A stretch of 64,000 nt of DNA from Chryseobacterium cucumeris (GCF_016775705.1 NZ_CP068760.1:310001-374000), one strand, 5' to 3'; counted from the stretch's first letter, positions 26,489 to 35,171 are shown. Notes: a model not told the origin generated them from the sequence alone. A program made the numbers and translations.

Positions 26489-29383
26489 TTAATTAGGTTT
26501 ATCATCTGTCAGTTCAAATCCCCAATCCTTTCCTTTTTGGGTTGCCGGGATTCCTTTTGTCATCCAGACCGGAGCTTTAGCACCTTTAAGATAATAATCA
26601 AAAAACTGCTGTTCGCGGATTTGAATATCTTTTCTGTTCTGACGTTTCATAAGGTTATGGTCATCACCATTATAATTCAGAAGCCATACCGGTTTTCCAA
26701 GACGGCGTAATGCTGTAAACATTTCAATCCCCTGATACCATGGCACAGCTCCATCTTTATCATTACTCATAATAACCACCGGAGTCTGTACTTTATCAAT
26801 GGTAAAAAGCGGTGAATTTTTAATATAAAGATCCGGTGCTTCCCATAAGTTTTTCCCTAATCTGCTTTGTGATTTCTCATACTGGAACTGTCTGTTCATT
26901 CCTGAAGTCCATCGGATTCCTCCATAGGCAGAGGTCATGTTGACAACGGGTGCTCCACTCCATGCAGCTGCATACATATTGGTATGAGCAATAAGATAAG
27001 CAACCTGATAACCTCCCCAGCTTTGTCCCTGAATTCCTATTTTTGAACCATCTACCCATGCATTTTGCTTTAACTTTTCAACTCCGGAATTAATGTATTC
27101 CATGGCAGATTCTCCCGGGAAACCATCTGTATAAGAAATATCAGGAGTGAAAACCAGATATCCGTTGCTTACAAAATAAGAAATATTTAATCTTGAAGGC
27201 GTTGGAGCTGGTGCAACATAACGGTTTAAATTGTCTGACAGTTTTTCGTAGAAATAAACAATCATCGGATATTTTTTATTCGGATCAAAGTTTTCCGGTT
27301 TGTATAACACTCCTGTAGAAGTATTTCCTTTTGGTGTTGTCCAGTTTACCAATTCGTTTGTTCCCCAGTTATATTGATTTTGCTGAGGATTGGTATTGCT
27401 CAGTTTTTGTTGTTCTGAAAAATCTGATGTTGCAAAAATATTGGGAGAATCCGTGTATGATTCTTTTACCAGAATATATTCCTCAGCTTTTTTTGCTTTT
27501 TGAAGGGTTCTGTATCCCCATACATTTTCCATCTGAATCTTTACCGGATCAGCGTTTGACTGAACAGATGTTTTAAAAATTCCGTTGGCCTTGGATGTAT
27601 TATCAAATGCGGATAAATAAATGACTGATTTTCTGTTTAAGCTTTTAATATCCTTATCCAGATCATAGGTATCAAATGTTATTTTATGCTTACGTCCATA
27701 TCCATTGGTCATATTTCTTGGCTTTTTTGCACTGTTCAGGAAAAATTCCCAAAGATCGTAGCGGTCTCTGATAATTACAGATTCATCATTATCGGTCCAG
27801 GATGCTATCCCGTAAGAATTTGGAAAATCCGGCATATCAAATTCTTCATCAACGAAGGAAACAGGTAGACCTGTATTCAATGGCAGGGTTTGTTTTGTCT
27901 TCACATTATAGCTCAGCCATTTCCCTTTTTCTCTGTCAAAGATCACAACAAATTTTCCCAGCGGAGATACAGCCGCTGCTCCATTGAGGTTTTTAATAAT
28001 TTCGGTTCTCTCTCCTGTTTTATTGTCAATCAGAAAATAGGTCTTCTTTGTTGCCCCTTCCCATTGTGAAGAAATCCGGTTATTGATACTGGTAATTCCC
28101 AGCGCAAATTCTGCATTTCCTTCGTTCACCAGTCGTAAAGTATCCAAATCTTCTCCGTCAATATTGGTGAAGAAATCCGGTTTTTCCGTTTGCATAACTG
28201 CAGCGTAGGATTTTTTCAGATCATTTTTCAACTCTTTTAGCTGTACCGTTTGCAGATAATCGTCCTTATAATTCCAGATATCCACAACGGCATGATCATT
28301 TGCAATCATGGCAGTATCTTTTGCAATTGGCTTCGGAGCAACACCGAAATACAACTGTTTCCCATTTTTACTGAACAGCGGCAACCGGTTTTCGGAAATT
28401 ACCCAGTTTCTCTTCATCTGTGCATTCTCATTGGTAACAATTGCTTTTTTGTTTCCTTTAAAATTAAAGTAATATAGCTGATACAACTTCACCAGATCAT
28501 TCTGTGCAGAAGAAGTTCCTACATAAGCCAGCTGATTTCCTTCTTCGTCAAAAGACAATTGTGAAAAGTCTCCCTCCATTTCAGAAATTGTATTGACGGT
28601 TCCTTTTTGCAGATCAACTACCTGCACAGTTTGCAATGCATATTTCTTGGGTTTTGACTTGTCTGTATCTTTTTTATCCGAAGATTTTTCATCTGTTGAA
28701 TCCTTTCCTTCTTTTTTATCTTTCTTTTCATCCGGCTTCTTGGTTACAAAAACAAGCTGCTTCCCGTTTTTACTGAACTCGTAGCGTATGACATTATCAT
28801 ATGTTGTACTTTTTCCATCCAAAAGGTTTTTCACCACCAGCTGTAATGGTTTTACATTTTTTTCTTCCTCTTTATTTTCTTCCCCGTCTTCTTTGTCGGA
28901 AGCATCATCAGAAGATTTATCTTTTATATTTTCCAGAAGATAAGCAACGTAAGAACCTGCTTTTTCGGGAATTTTAAATGATTTTACATTCGGAATTTTC
29001 TCTGTTTTATCATTAAAAAAATCAACAATGGCAAGGCTGTCTTTTGTTAATTTATTTTTCTTCAGTTTTTTATCTTTTACCGCTTTTATATCTTTATACT
29101 GCGGTCGGATCTGAAAAACAGCAAACCTGGAATCATTGGTAAAATCCACTTTTGCCGCTCTTGCAAACTTCTTTGTTGTCTTATTTTTAACGGAATATAA
29201 AGAAAGGTCAGAATTTCCTTCCTGAGCATCTACCGAATAGGCAATCCACTTTCCATCATTTGAGATTTTTCTTGATCCGATATTTTGCCAGCTGTCGTAA
29301 ACAGAATGGTCTAAAGGCTTCTTCTGCCCATATACCCAGAAGGTCATGATGAGCAGCATAAAAACTGTACATTTCAACTTCAT
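26489..29383 (-). CDS. S9 family (prolyl oligopeptidase-type) exported peptidase
   Basis: Serine peptidase of 964 residues with signal peptide MKLKCTVFMLLIMTFWVYG, so probably periplasmic or outer-membrane associated. A long N-terminal beta-propeller precedes a C-terminal alpha/beta-hydrolase domain. The triad is visible as GQSWGG (Ser about 788), NDKDGAVPW (Asp about 877) and DDHN (His about 909). Two very charged, Lys/Asp/Glu-rich stretches (about 135-165 and 205-235) are inserted in the propeller region and make the protein longer than typical dipeptidyl-peptidase-like members. It would digest peptides for amino-acid supply. Exact cleavage preference cannot be told. Confidence 0.92.
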   Translation of the reverse strand: MKLKCTVFMLLIMTFWVYGQKKPLDHSVYDSWQNIGSRKISNDGKWIAYSVDAQEGNSDLSLYSVKNKTTKKFARAAKVDFTNDSRFAVFQIRPQYKDIKAVKDKKLKKNKLTKDSLAIVDFFNDKTEKIPNVKSFKIPEKAGSYVAYLLENIKDKSSDDASDKEDGEENKEEEKNVKPLQLVVKNLLDGKSTTYDNVIRYEFSKNGKQLVFVTKKPDEKKDKKEGKDSTDEKSSDKKDTDKSKPKKYALQTVQVVDLQKGTVNTISEMEGDFSQLSFDEEGNQLAYVGTSSAQNDLVKLYQLYYFNFKGNKKAIVTNENAQMKRNWVISENRLPLFSKNGKQLYFGVAPKPIAKDTAMIANDHAVVDIWNYKDDYLQTVQLKELKNDLKKSYAAVMQTEKPDFFTNIDGEDLDTLRLVNEGNAEFALGITSINNRISSQWEGATKKTYFLIDNKTGERTEIIKNLNGAAAVSPLGKFVVIFDREKGKWLSYNVKTKQTLPLNTGLPVSFVDEEFDMPDFPNSYGIASWTDNDESVIIRDRYDLWEFFLNSAKKPRNMTNGYGRKHKITFDTYDLDKDIKSLNRKSVIYLSAFDNTSKANGIFKTSVQSNADPVKIQMENVWGYRTLQKAKKAEEYILVKESYTDSPNIFATSDFSEQQKLSNTNPQQNQYNWGTNELVNWTTPKGNTSTGVLYKPENFDPNKKYPMIVYFYEKLSDNLNRYVAPAPTPSRLNISYFVSNGYLVFTPDISYTDGFPGESAMEYINSGVEKLKQNAWVDGSKIGIQGQSWGGYQVAYLIAHTNMYAAAWSGAPVVNMTSAYGGIRWTSGMNRQFQYEKSQSRLGKNLWEAPDLYIKNSPLFTIDKVQTPVVIMSNDKDGAVPWYQGIEMFTALRRLGKPVWLLNYNGDDHNLMKRQNRKDIQIREQQFFDYYLKGAKAPVWMTKGIPATQKGKDWGFELTDDKPN

Positions 29384-29463
29384 TTTTAAAAATATTTTAA
29401 GATTTAAAAGTAAGGCATTTCTTTGACAAATCCATATAACAAGATCTTTTCAGTTTGAAAAAA

Positions 29464-29476
29464 TGACATTCTGTCA
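29464..29476. promoter_or_regulatory. Inverted repeat TGACA-TTC-TGTCA upstream of htpG
   Basis: Perfect 5-bp arms with a 3-base spacer, 57 bp before the htpG ATG. Its place ahead of a chaperone gene suggests a heat-shock or stress regulatory site, but no regulator can be assigned. Confidence 0.35.
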
Positions 29477-29532
29477 CTTTCTCCTGCATGGTATTTTTTT
29501 TGAGAAAGAATTTTAAATTAAAAATCTAAAAT

Positions 29533-31428
29533 ATGATGACTAAAGGAAATATTAATGTATCTGTGGAAAACATTTTCCCGCTTATTAAAAAATTTCTTTA
29601 CAGTGACCACGAAATATTCTTGAGAGAATTGATCTCCAATGCAACGGATGCTACTTTAAAATTAAAACACCTGACAAGCATTGGTGAGGCAAAAGTGGAA
29701 TATGGAAATCCAAAACTTGAAGTTAAAATTGATAAAGACCAGAAAACATTACGCATCATCGACCAGGGAATTGGTATGACCGGCGAAGAAGTTGAAAAAT
29801 ATATCAACCAGGTTGCTTTTTCAGGCGCTGAAGAGTTTTTGGAAAAATATAAGGATTCTGCAAAAGATTCCGGGATTATCGGACATTTCGGTCTTGGATT
29901 TTACTCTGCTTTCATGGTGGCTGAAAAGGTGGAAATCCTTACAAAATCTTATAAAGATGAGCCGGCAGTACGTTGGATCTGTGACGGAAGCCCGGAATTC
30001 ACGCTTGAAGAAACTACTGATAAAACAGACAGAGGAACGGAAATCATCCTCCATATTGCTGAAGATTCCGTAGAGTTTCTGGAAGAAGGAAAAATCCGTG
30101 AACTGCTATTAAAGTATAACAAATTTATGCCTGTTCCGATTAAATTCGGGACAAAAACACATACACTTCCTTTACCGGAAGATGCTCCTGAGGATGCCGT
30201 AGCTGAAACAGAAGAGGTAGACAATATCATCAACAATCCGGTTCCGGCATGGACCATCGCTCCAAGTGAACTGACCAACGAGGATTATATGAAGTTCTAT
30301 CATGAACTGTACCCAATGCAGTTTGAAGAACCGTTATTCAACATCCACCTGAATGTTGATTATCCTTTCAACCTTACCGGAATTTTATTTTTCCCGAAAT
30401 TGAGCAATAATCTGAATATTGATAAAGATAAAATTCAGTTATATCAAAACCAGGTATTTGTAACGGATGAAGTAAAAGGGATTGTTCCAGACTTCCTGAT
30501 GTTGCTGAGAGGTGTAATTGATTCTCCGGATATCCCATTGAACGTTTCCCGTTCTTATCTTCAGGCAGACGGTGCTGTAAAGAAAATTTCATCTTACATC
30601 ACGAAAAAAGTTGCCGACAAAATGGCTTCTTTAATCAACGAAAACCGTGAAGATTATGAAAAAAAATGGAATGATATCAAGGTTGTAATCGAATACGGAA
30701 TCATTACAGAAGAAAAATTTGCTGAAAAAGCAGACAAATTCACTTTATATCCTACAACAGACGGTAAATATTTCCTTTGGGATGAACTGGTAGAGAAAAT
30801 CAAGCCAATACAAACTGATAAAGACAACAAACTGGTTATCCTGTATGCTACCAATGCTGATGAGCAGCACAGCTACATCCAGTCTGCAAAAGATAAAGGA
30901 TATGAAGTTCTGCTATTGGATTCTCCTATCATTTCACACGTGATCCAGAAACTGGAAACTTCAAAAGAAAATATTTCATTTGCGAGAGTAGATGCCGATC
31001 ATGTTAATAACCTTATCAAAAAAGATGAACCGGTAATTTCAAAACTGAATGAAACCGAAAAAGAATCTTTGAAAAAGAATGTAGAAGAGGCGATAAAGGA
31101 TTCTAAATTTACGGTACAGCTTGAAGATCTTGACAGCAGTGATGCTCCGTTCACGATTACCCAGCCTGAATTCATGAGAAGAATGAAGGAAATGCAGGCT
31201 ACAGGCGGAGGCGGTATGTTCGGAATGGGAGGTTTCCCGGAGATGTATAATCTTGTGGTGAACTCCAACAGTGAGCTTTCCAGCCAGATCTTAAAGACTG
31301 AGAATGCTGAAGAAAAAGAAAGCTTAATCAAATATGCTCTTGATCTTGCCAAGCTTTCACAAAACTTACTGAAAGGAAAAGACCTGACAGATTTTATACA
31401 GAGAAGCTATAAGCAGCTTGAAAAATAA
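29533..31428 (+). CDS. htpG: Molecular chaperone HtpG (Hsp90)
   Basis: ATP-dependent chaperone of 631 residues, starting MMTKGNINVSVENIFPLIKK. The second ATG, three bases later, is an equal candidate start. GHKL ATP-site motifs are ELISNATDATLKL, RIIDQGIGMTGEEVEKYI and GHFGLGFYSAFMVA. The middle domain has VSRSYLQADGAVKKISSYI. A Gly-rich stretch (TGGGGMFGMGGFPEMYN) lies in the C-terminal dimerisation domain. The sequence is of the Bacteroidota type, with IGHFGLGFYSAFMVAEKVEI intact. It is monocistronic. Confidence 0.96.
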   Translation: MMTKGNINVSVENIFPLIKKFLYSDHEIFLRELISNATDATLKLKHLTSIGEAKVEYGNPKLEVKIDKDQKTLRIIDQGIGMTGEEVEKYINQVAFSGAEEFLEKYKDSAKDSGIIGHFGLGFYSAFMVAEKVEILTKSYKDEPAVRWICDGSPEFTLEETTDKTDRGTEIILHIAEDSVEFLEEGKIRELLLKYNKFMPVPIKFGTKTHTLPLPEDAPEDAVAETEEVDNIINNPVPAWTIAPSELTNEDYMKFYHELYPMQFEEPLFNIHLNVDYPFNLTGILFFPKLSNNLNIDKDKIQLYQNQVFVTDEVKGIVPDFLMLLRGVIDSPDIPLNVSRSYLQADGAVKKISSYITKKVADKMASLINENREDYEKKWNDIKVVIEYGIITEEKFAEKADKFTLYPTTDGKYFLWDELVEKIKPIQTDKDNKLVILYATNADEQHSYIQSAKDKGYEVLLLDSPIISHVIQKLETSKENISFARVDADHVNNLIKKDEPVISKLNETEKESLKKNVEEAIKDSKFTVQLEDLDSSDAPFTITQPEFMRRMKEMQATGGGGMFGMGGFPEMYNLVVNSNSELSSQILKTENAEEKESLIKYALDLAKLSQNLLKGKDLTDFIQRSYKQLEK

Positions 31429-31436
31429 TTTACAAG

Positions 31437-31461
31437 AGACTGTTTCATTTTGAAGCAGTCT
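31437..31461 (+). terminator. Terminator of htpG
   Basis: AGACTGTTTC (31437-31446) pairs with GAAGCAGTCT (31452-31461) with one wobble pair, followed by six T's. Confidence 0.85.
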
Positions 31462-31499
31462 TTTTTGTTTAAAAAGTATAAATTGTAAATAGATAATCC

Positions 31500-31532
31500 A
31501 AACCTTACAGTTTTTAGAAACCTGTAAGGTTT
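31500..31532. repeat. 33-bp palindromic dispersed repeat, copy 2
   Basis: Same length and layout as 8773-8805. Three positions differ. Two of these are an A-to-T and a T-to-A change at paired positions of the stem, so base pairing is kept. The third removes one inner pair. Confidence 0.75.
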
Positions 31533-31712
31533 AAATCTTTCTCTTATCAGAAGTTATTCTGAAAGAAAATTTTCAACAATTAAATCAGATAACCCTTCTG
31601 TTTTTAAATTTAGTTTCATTTTATCTTTAATTTTATTCTTTAGCACCTATTTTTTTCTACTTTTTATTGTATAGCTTCTCCTTTTTTGCCATTTTTGTAT
31701 AAAATGTCGGTC

Positions 31713-32099
31713 ATGCAAAAAGAAAAATTACGTCTCATCAGAAAGCAAAAAGGTTATACTCAACAACAGGTAGCTGATTTTATCGCAACAGATGTATCTA
31801 ATTACAGCAGAAAAGAAAGCGGTGATGTGAGGATCGTAAAAGATGAGTGGGATAAACTTGCCCGTTTTCTGGATGTACCCATTGAGGACATTTATGAAGA
31901 AGAGGAAGCTACAGTAGTTGTTAATAATGATCATCCTGTATTTAATGATAGATCTGCAGGAGTTATCAGTAACCAAAATAATTATGATAATATCCCTGGC
32001 GACATCATTAAAAACCTTCAAAACTATATTGCTCTATTAAAAGAGGAGAACGAAAAGCTGAAAGAAGAACTAAAAGATCTCCCAAGAGGAAGAAAATAA
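31713..32099 (+). CDS. XRE family transcriptional regulator
   Basis: Protein of 128 residues. The helix-turn-helix is at 1-60: EKLRLIRKQKGYTQQQVADFI, then VSNYSRKESGDVRIVKDEWDKLARFLDVPIEDIYE. An acidic linker follows, then a C-terminal helix (ALLKEENEKLKEELKDL) likely to dimerise as a coiled coil. The frame is open from a TTG at 31686, but a promoter-like TTG-N20-CATTTTTG (31667-31697) overlaps that region, so ATG 31713 is preferred. ATG 31704 is possible. Targets unknown. Confidence 0.85.
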   Translation: MQKEKLRLIRKQKGYTQQQVADFIATDVSNYSRKESGDVRIVKDEWDKLARFLDVPIEDIYEEEEATVVVNNDHPVFNDRSAGVISNQNNYDNIPGDIIKNLQNYIALLKEENEKLKEELKDLPRGRK

Positions 32100-32249
32100 T
32101 ACAGTTTCAAACTGTAGAAAATATTGATGTCACTTCATATTAATGTATGGAGTGACATTTTTTTACGGAGGTTTTTGAGGTGAGCGCTTTTTTAACGCCA
32201 AGGATTGATGATCCTTATGTTTTATTTCAGGAAGCGAAGAGTTGCGACT

Positions 32250-32375
32250 TTGTCACTGATGAAGCTTTATGATGAATGATACGTTTGCTTAGAAAGAATC
32301 AATGAAATTGATTTCTTCTTTGCTCCCTTAAAAATATTAGAGTTTATAAATAGAAACTTTGCATTAAAAGAATTC
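32250..32375 (-). repeat. Dispersed repeat family R2, copy 2 (inverted)
   Basis: The reverse complement of this stretch aligns with 24706-24830. AATATTTTTAAGGGAGCAAA is shared exactly, then ATCAATTTCATTGATTCTT, CTAAGCAAA and AAAGCT with scattered differences. It is non-coding. Confidence 0.7.
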
Positions 32376-32383
32376 TTTGAAAT

Positions 32384-32680
32384 TTACAATTCCTCCAACG
32401 GATCCCAGAACAGTTTTTTGAAATTCTTTATTCTGAGGTTTTCAACAATGATTCCTTCTGCTTCCAGCTTTGGCTGAAATTCGGGGACAGATAATACTCC
32501 TGAGCTTGAAATCACGCGGTGTGCAGGAACATCTTTCGGACATCCTCCCATCGCTTTTCCTACATGTCTGGAATGATTAGGATAACCAACAGCTTTTGCT
32601 ATGGCGCCGTAAGTAGATACTCTTCCTTTGGGAATAAGTCTTGCCACTTCGTATACCTGTTGTTTGAAAATTTCGTCCAT
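32384..32680 (-). CDS. Alkyltransferase-like (ATL) protein, MGMT fold without acceptor Cys
   Basis: DNA-binding domain of the O6-alkylguanine alkyltransferase family, 98 residues. The fold motifs are present: FKQQVYEVARLIPKGRVSTYGAIAKAVG, SRHVGKAMGGCP and HRVISSSG. At the active-site position the sequence is PAHRV (52-56) instead of PCHRV, so the methyl-accepting Cys is replaced by Ala. This is the hallmark of ATL proteins, which bind O6-alkylguanine and hand it to nucleotide excision repair instead of repairing it directly. The only Cys (47) is outside the active site. Confidence 0.92.
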   Translation of the reverse strand: MDEIFKQQVYEVARLIPKGRVSTYGAIAKAVGYPNHSRHVGKAMGGCPKDVPAHRVISSSGVLSVPEFQPKLEAEGIIVENLRIKNFKKLFWDPLEEL

Positions 32681-32768
32681 ATCAAAATGATTATTTTAAG
32701 TCGGTTCTCTTTTTGCATCATTTTTGAACTCTTTTCATCTCAATGATGTTTCATTAAAAGATAAAGAT

Positions 32769-32915
32769 ATGAAAAAATCATTTTTCAGGCTGTTGAATGC
32801 CATTAATAAAAAAATACTTCCGAAGTTGAGTAAGAAAGATCCTAATCATCTTACTAAGATAGAAAAGGGAATTCTGGCGTATCGTTATTTTGTGCTGGTG
32901 AATTCTTTGGATTGA
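32769..32915 (+). CDS. Small basic protein, 48 residues
   Basis: Sequence MKKSFFRLLNAINKKILPK, then LSKKDPNHLTKIEKGILA and YRYFVLVNSLD. Similar 40-50-residue proteins ending in W/Y-R-Y/A-(F/Y)-V-x-x-N/K-x-L are widely found in Flavobacteriia and are often labelled 'SsrA-binding protein' without clear proof. An in-frame ATG at 32724 would add 15 residues, but the MKKSFF start fits the family better. It lies divergently from the ATL gene. Function unknown. Confidence 0.65.
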   Translation: MKKSFFRLLNAINKKILPKLSKKDPNHLTKIEKGILAYRYFVLVNSLD

Positions 32916-32929
32916 TTTTTATTTTCCTG

Positions 32930-33110
32930 CAGATCGCGCAGATTTTCACAAATGTTTATGTATATTTTTGGGAAAACGCAAAGGCGCAAAATTATTTTAA
33001 TACTATGTGTTGTAAGGCGCGAGGATTTTATCTCCGATAAAATTTCATACGACATAGTTTTATCTCCCGCAGATTTTGCAGATCGTAAAAATCTGTTCAA
33101 TTCGTGTAAT
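32930..33110 (-). repeat. Dispersed repeat family R1, copy 3 (inverted, diverged)
   Basis: The block at 33016-33043 is the reverse complement of the R1 hairpin (core ATTTTATCTCCGATAAAAT in this strand context, next to GGCGC). Flanking AAACGCAAAGGCGCAAAA and GCAGATTTTGCAGATCG stretches resemble the flanks of the other copies. The rest of 32916-33376 is AT-rich with a small hairpin AAATAGCT-TT-AGCTATTT (33213-33230); no gene seen. Confidence 0.55.
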
Positions 33111-33321
33111 CTGTGGGAATACTTTATACTATTTTTTAGCCATTAAGAAAAATGAAGATGGGAAGAATAATTAGTTTCATCTTTGATGAAAAGTAAAGCA
33201 TGCGGATAAATAAAATAGCTTTAGCTATTTCTCTTAATGCCCTTTAAAACTTAAATAATCTTAATGGTTCAAATTATTTTTAGTTTTCAAAACAATTCTA
33301 TTTTTACATCCTAAAACAAAA

Positions 33322-33346
33322 AGCGCTTCAAATCAATTGAAGCGCT
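33322..33346 (-). terminator. Terminator of the deoxyhypusine synthase-like gene
   Basis: AGCGCTTCAA (33322-33331) pairs with TTGAAGCGCT (33337-33346), with T's following on the minus strand. Confidence 0.85.
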
Positions 33347-33376
33347 GATATTATAATCTCCAGTGAGATGTTTTTC

Positions 33377-34351
33377 TTAAGCGTTTTCCAAGATATAAGA
33401 GAACATCAATGGCGCACAGATAGTCGCATCACTTTCAACGATAAATTTCGGTGTAGTGATATCCAGTTTACCCCAAGTGATCTTCTCATTTGGAACTGCT
33501 CCAGAATATGAACCGTAAGAGGTAGTAGAGTCAGAAATCTGGCAGAAATAAGACCAGAAAGGAATGTCATGCATTTCCATATCCTGATACAACATCGGAA
33601 CTACACAAATTGGGAAATCACCTGCAATACCTCCACCAATCTGGAAGAATCCAACTCCTTTTCCTCCTGAGTTTTTAGTATACCAGTCAGCAAGGTAAGT
33701 CATATATTCGATCCCAGATTTCATTGTCGTAGGCTTAAGCTCTCCTTTGATGCAGTAAGAAGCGAAGATGTTACCCATTGTAGAATCTTCCCATCCCGGA
33801 ACTACGATTGGTAAATTAGCTTCTGCAGCAGCAATCATCCATGAGTTTTCTCTAGGAATTTCATAATACTGCTCCAATACTCCTGAAAGGATCATTTTGT
33901 ACATGAATTCGTGAGGGAAATATCTTTCTCCCTTAGCTTCAGCGTCTTTCCAGATCTCTACGATATGTTTTTGTAATCTTCTGAAAGCTTCTTCTTCAGG
34001 GATACAAGTATCTGTAACTCTGTTCAGACCTCTTTCCAAAAGATCCCACTCATCCTGAGCCGTTAAATCTCTATAATGAGGAACTCTTTCATAGTGAGAG
34101 TGTGCTACAAGGTTCATTAAATCTTCTTCAAGGTTAGCCCCTGTACAAGAGATAAAATCTACTTTTCCCTGACGGATCATTTCAGCAAGAATCTTCCCTA
34201 ATTCAGCAGTAGACATTGCTCCTGCCAAAGTAATCATCATTTTTCCGCCATCTTTAAGATGTGCAACATATCCTTTAGAAGCATCCACCAATGCAGCTGC
34301 GTTGAAGTGCAGGTAATACTTTTCTATGAATTCAGTTATCGGTTTGCTCAT
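33377..34351 (-). CDS. Deoxyhypusine synthase-like protein
   Basis: NAD-dependent enzyme family that transfers a 4-aminobutyl group from spermidine. It has 324 residues. Family motifs are MMITLAGAMSTAELGKILAE (near 40), ISCTGANLEEDLMN, EFMYKMILSGVLEQY, PIVVPGWEDSTMGNIF, GKGVGFFQIGGGIAGDFPICVVP and the C-terminal NEKITWGKLD, where the second Lys matches the catalytic Lys of deoxyhypusine synthase. Bacteria lack eIF5A, so the natural acceptor is probably a polyamine (homospermidine-type chemistry) or another target. It is a single gene, with a dispersed repeat upstream. Confidence 0.88.
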   Translation of the reverse strand: MSKPITEFIEKYYLHFNAAALVDASKGYVAHLKDGGKMMITLAGAMSTAELGKILAEMIRQGKVDFISCTGANLEEDLMNLVAHSHYERVPHYRDLTAQDEWDLLERGLNRVTDTCIPEEEAFRRLQKHIVEIWKDAEAKGERYFPHEFMYKMILSGVLEQYYEIPRENSWMIAAAEANLPIVVPGWEDSTMGNIFASYCIKGELKPTTMKSGIEYMTYLADWYTKNSGGKGVGFFQIGGGIAGDFPICVVPMLYQDMEMHDIPFWSYFCQISDSTTSYGSYSGAVPNEKITWGKLDITTPKFIVESDATICAPLMFSYILENA

Positions 34352-34447
34352 TTTTTTAATTTTTGCAAAGATAAAACTTAAAAACGGAATGCAGCGAAAG
34401 CACTTGAAGAAAGTATAACAGAGGAGTCTTTTTTTATCATTTGTTAA

Positions 34448-34723
34448 ATTGGGAAGGTATAGGTTGGAAAATGCAAGGGCAAAGGGTTTTAAAACTTTGT
34501 GAATATTTTAAGGCCCAAGAAAATCGAAGATTTTCAGCAAGGGAAAGCATCATTTTTGCACAAATTGCACAGATTTTTATTTTATATTATCCGAAAAATC
34601 AGCATGTGATAAAAAATAAATTGTACAGTATAAAATTTTATCGAAGATAAAATCCTTGCGCCCTTAAAGTAGGAGCCATGTCAAAAAATTTGCGACTTTG
34701 CGTTTTCCAACAATAAAAATTTA
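34448..34723 (+). repeat. Dispersed repeat family R1, copy 2
   Basis: It aligns along its length with 23179-23466. AAAATCGAAGATTTTCAGCA is exact (34520-34539) and the ATTTTATCGAAGATAAAAT hairpin with CCTTGCGCC is at 34635-34662. It occupies most of the 439-bp gap between two leftward genes. The 70-codon open frame inside it starts at a TTG-like position and is not credible. Confidence 0.7.
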
Positions 34724-34727
34724 TAAA

Positions 34728-34755
34728 AAAGCGCGACCCAAATGAGCCACGCTTT
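34728..34755 (-). terminator. Terminator of the GreA/GreB-like gene
   Basis: AAAGCGCG pairs with CACGCTTT, with wobble-rich inner pairs, and T's follow on the minus strand. Confidence 0.7.
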
Positions 34756-34790
34756 CACTAACAATCAACTTAATATTATTCATCAAAGAT

Positions 34791-35171
34791 TTATCCTTCC
34801 CAGGTTTCCACTTTCAGAATTTCGATTTTTCTTTCTCCGTCTCTGAAAGGCCAGCTGATAACATCTCCTACCTTATACCCTACTACTGCAAGAGCAATAT
34901 CAGACAGAATGGAGTGTTTGTTCTTTTTAAGCTTTTGTTTTGTGGAGGGTACGAAAATGTATTCATGTTCAAAACCAAGGGTATGGTCTTTTAATGTTAC
35001 TTTTCTATCAACTGTGACAATATCAGCAGGAAGATCTCTTCTCAGGACCTGTTTTGCTTTTCTGAGCTCTTCGGTCAATCTTTTTTCTTCTTCGATGCTT
35101 ACTTTTTTTCTTCTCAGTGTATCTTTTATGGCATCATAAATTCCGGTGGTTACAATAATATGATTAGACAT
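34791..35171 (-). CDS. GreA/GreB-like (FKBP-like C-terminal domain) protein
   Basis: Protein of 126 residues. The N-terminal half is a short helical hairpin (GIYDAIKDTLRRKKVSIEEEKRLTEELRKAKQVLRRDLPADIV). The C-terminal half is the Gre FKBP-like fold with the HSILSDIALAVVGYKVGDVISWPF segment. The hairpin is shorter than the full GreA coiled coil, so it may bind RNA polymerase at the secondary channel like Rnk or other Gre-like regulators without stimulating cleavage. ATG 35171 (MSNHIIVTTG) is chosen over a TTG extension at 35180. Confidence 0.8.
   Translation of the reverse strand: MSNHIIVTTGIYDAIKDTLRRKKVSIEEEKRLTEELRKAKQVLRRDLPADIVTVDRKVTLKDHTLGFEHEYIFVPSTKQKLKKNKHSILSDIALAVVGYKVGDVISWPFRDGERKIEILKVETWEG

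Noticed and set aside
34441..34650. 69-codon rightward open frame between the deoxyhypusine synthase-like and Gre-like genes
   Set aside because: It lies within a copy of repeat family R1; other copies do not keep the frame.
23179..34723. CRISPR array or insertion sequence as the source of the repeats
   Set aside because: Copies are few, unevenly spaced and diverged, with no spacers, no transposase and no cas genes.
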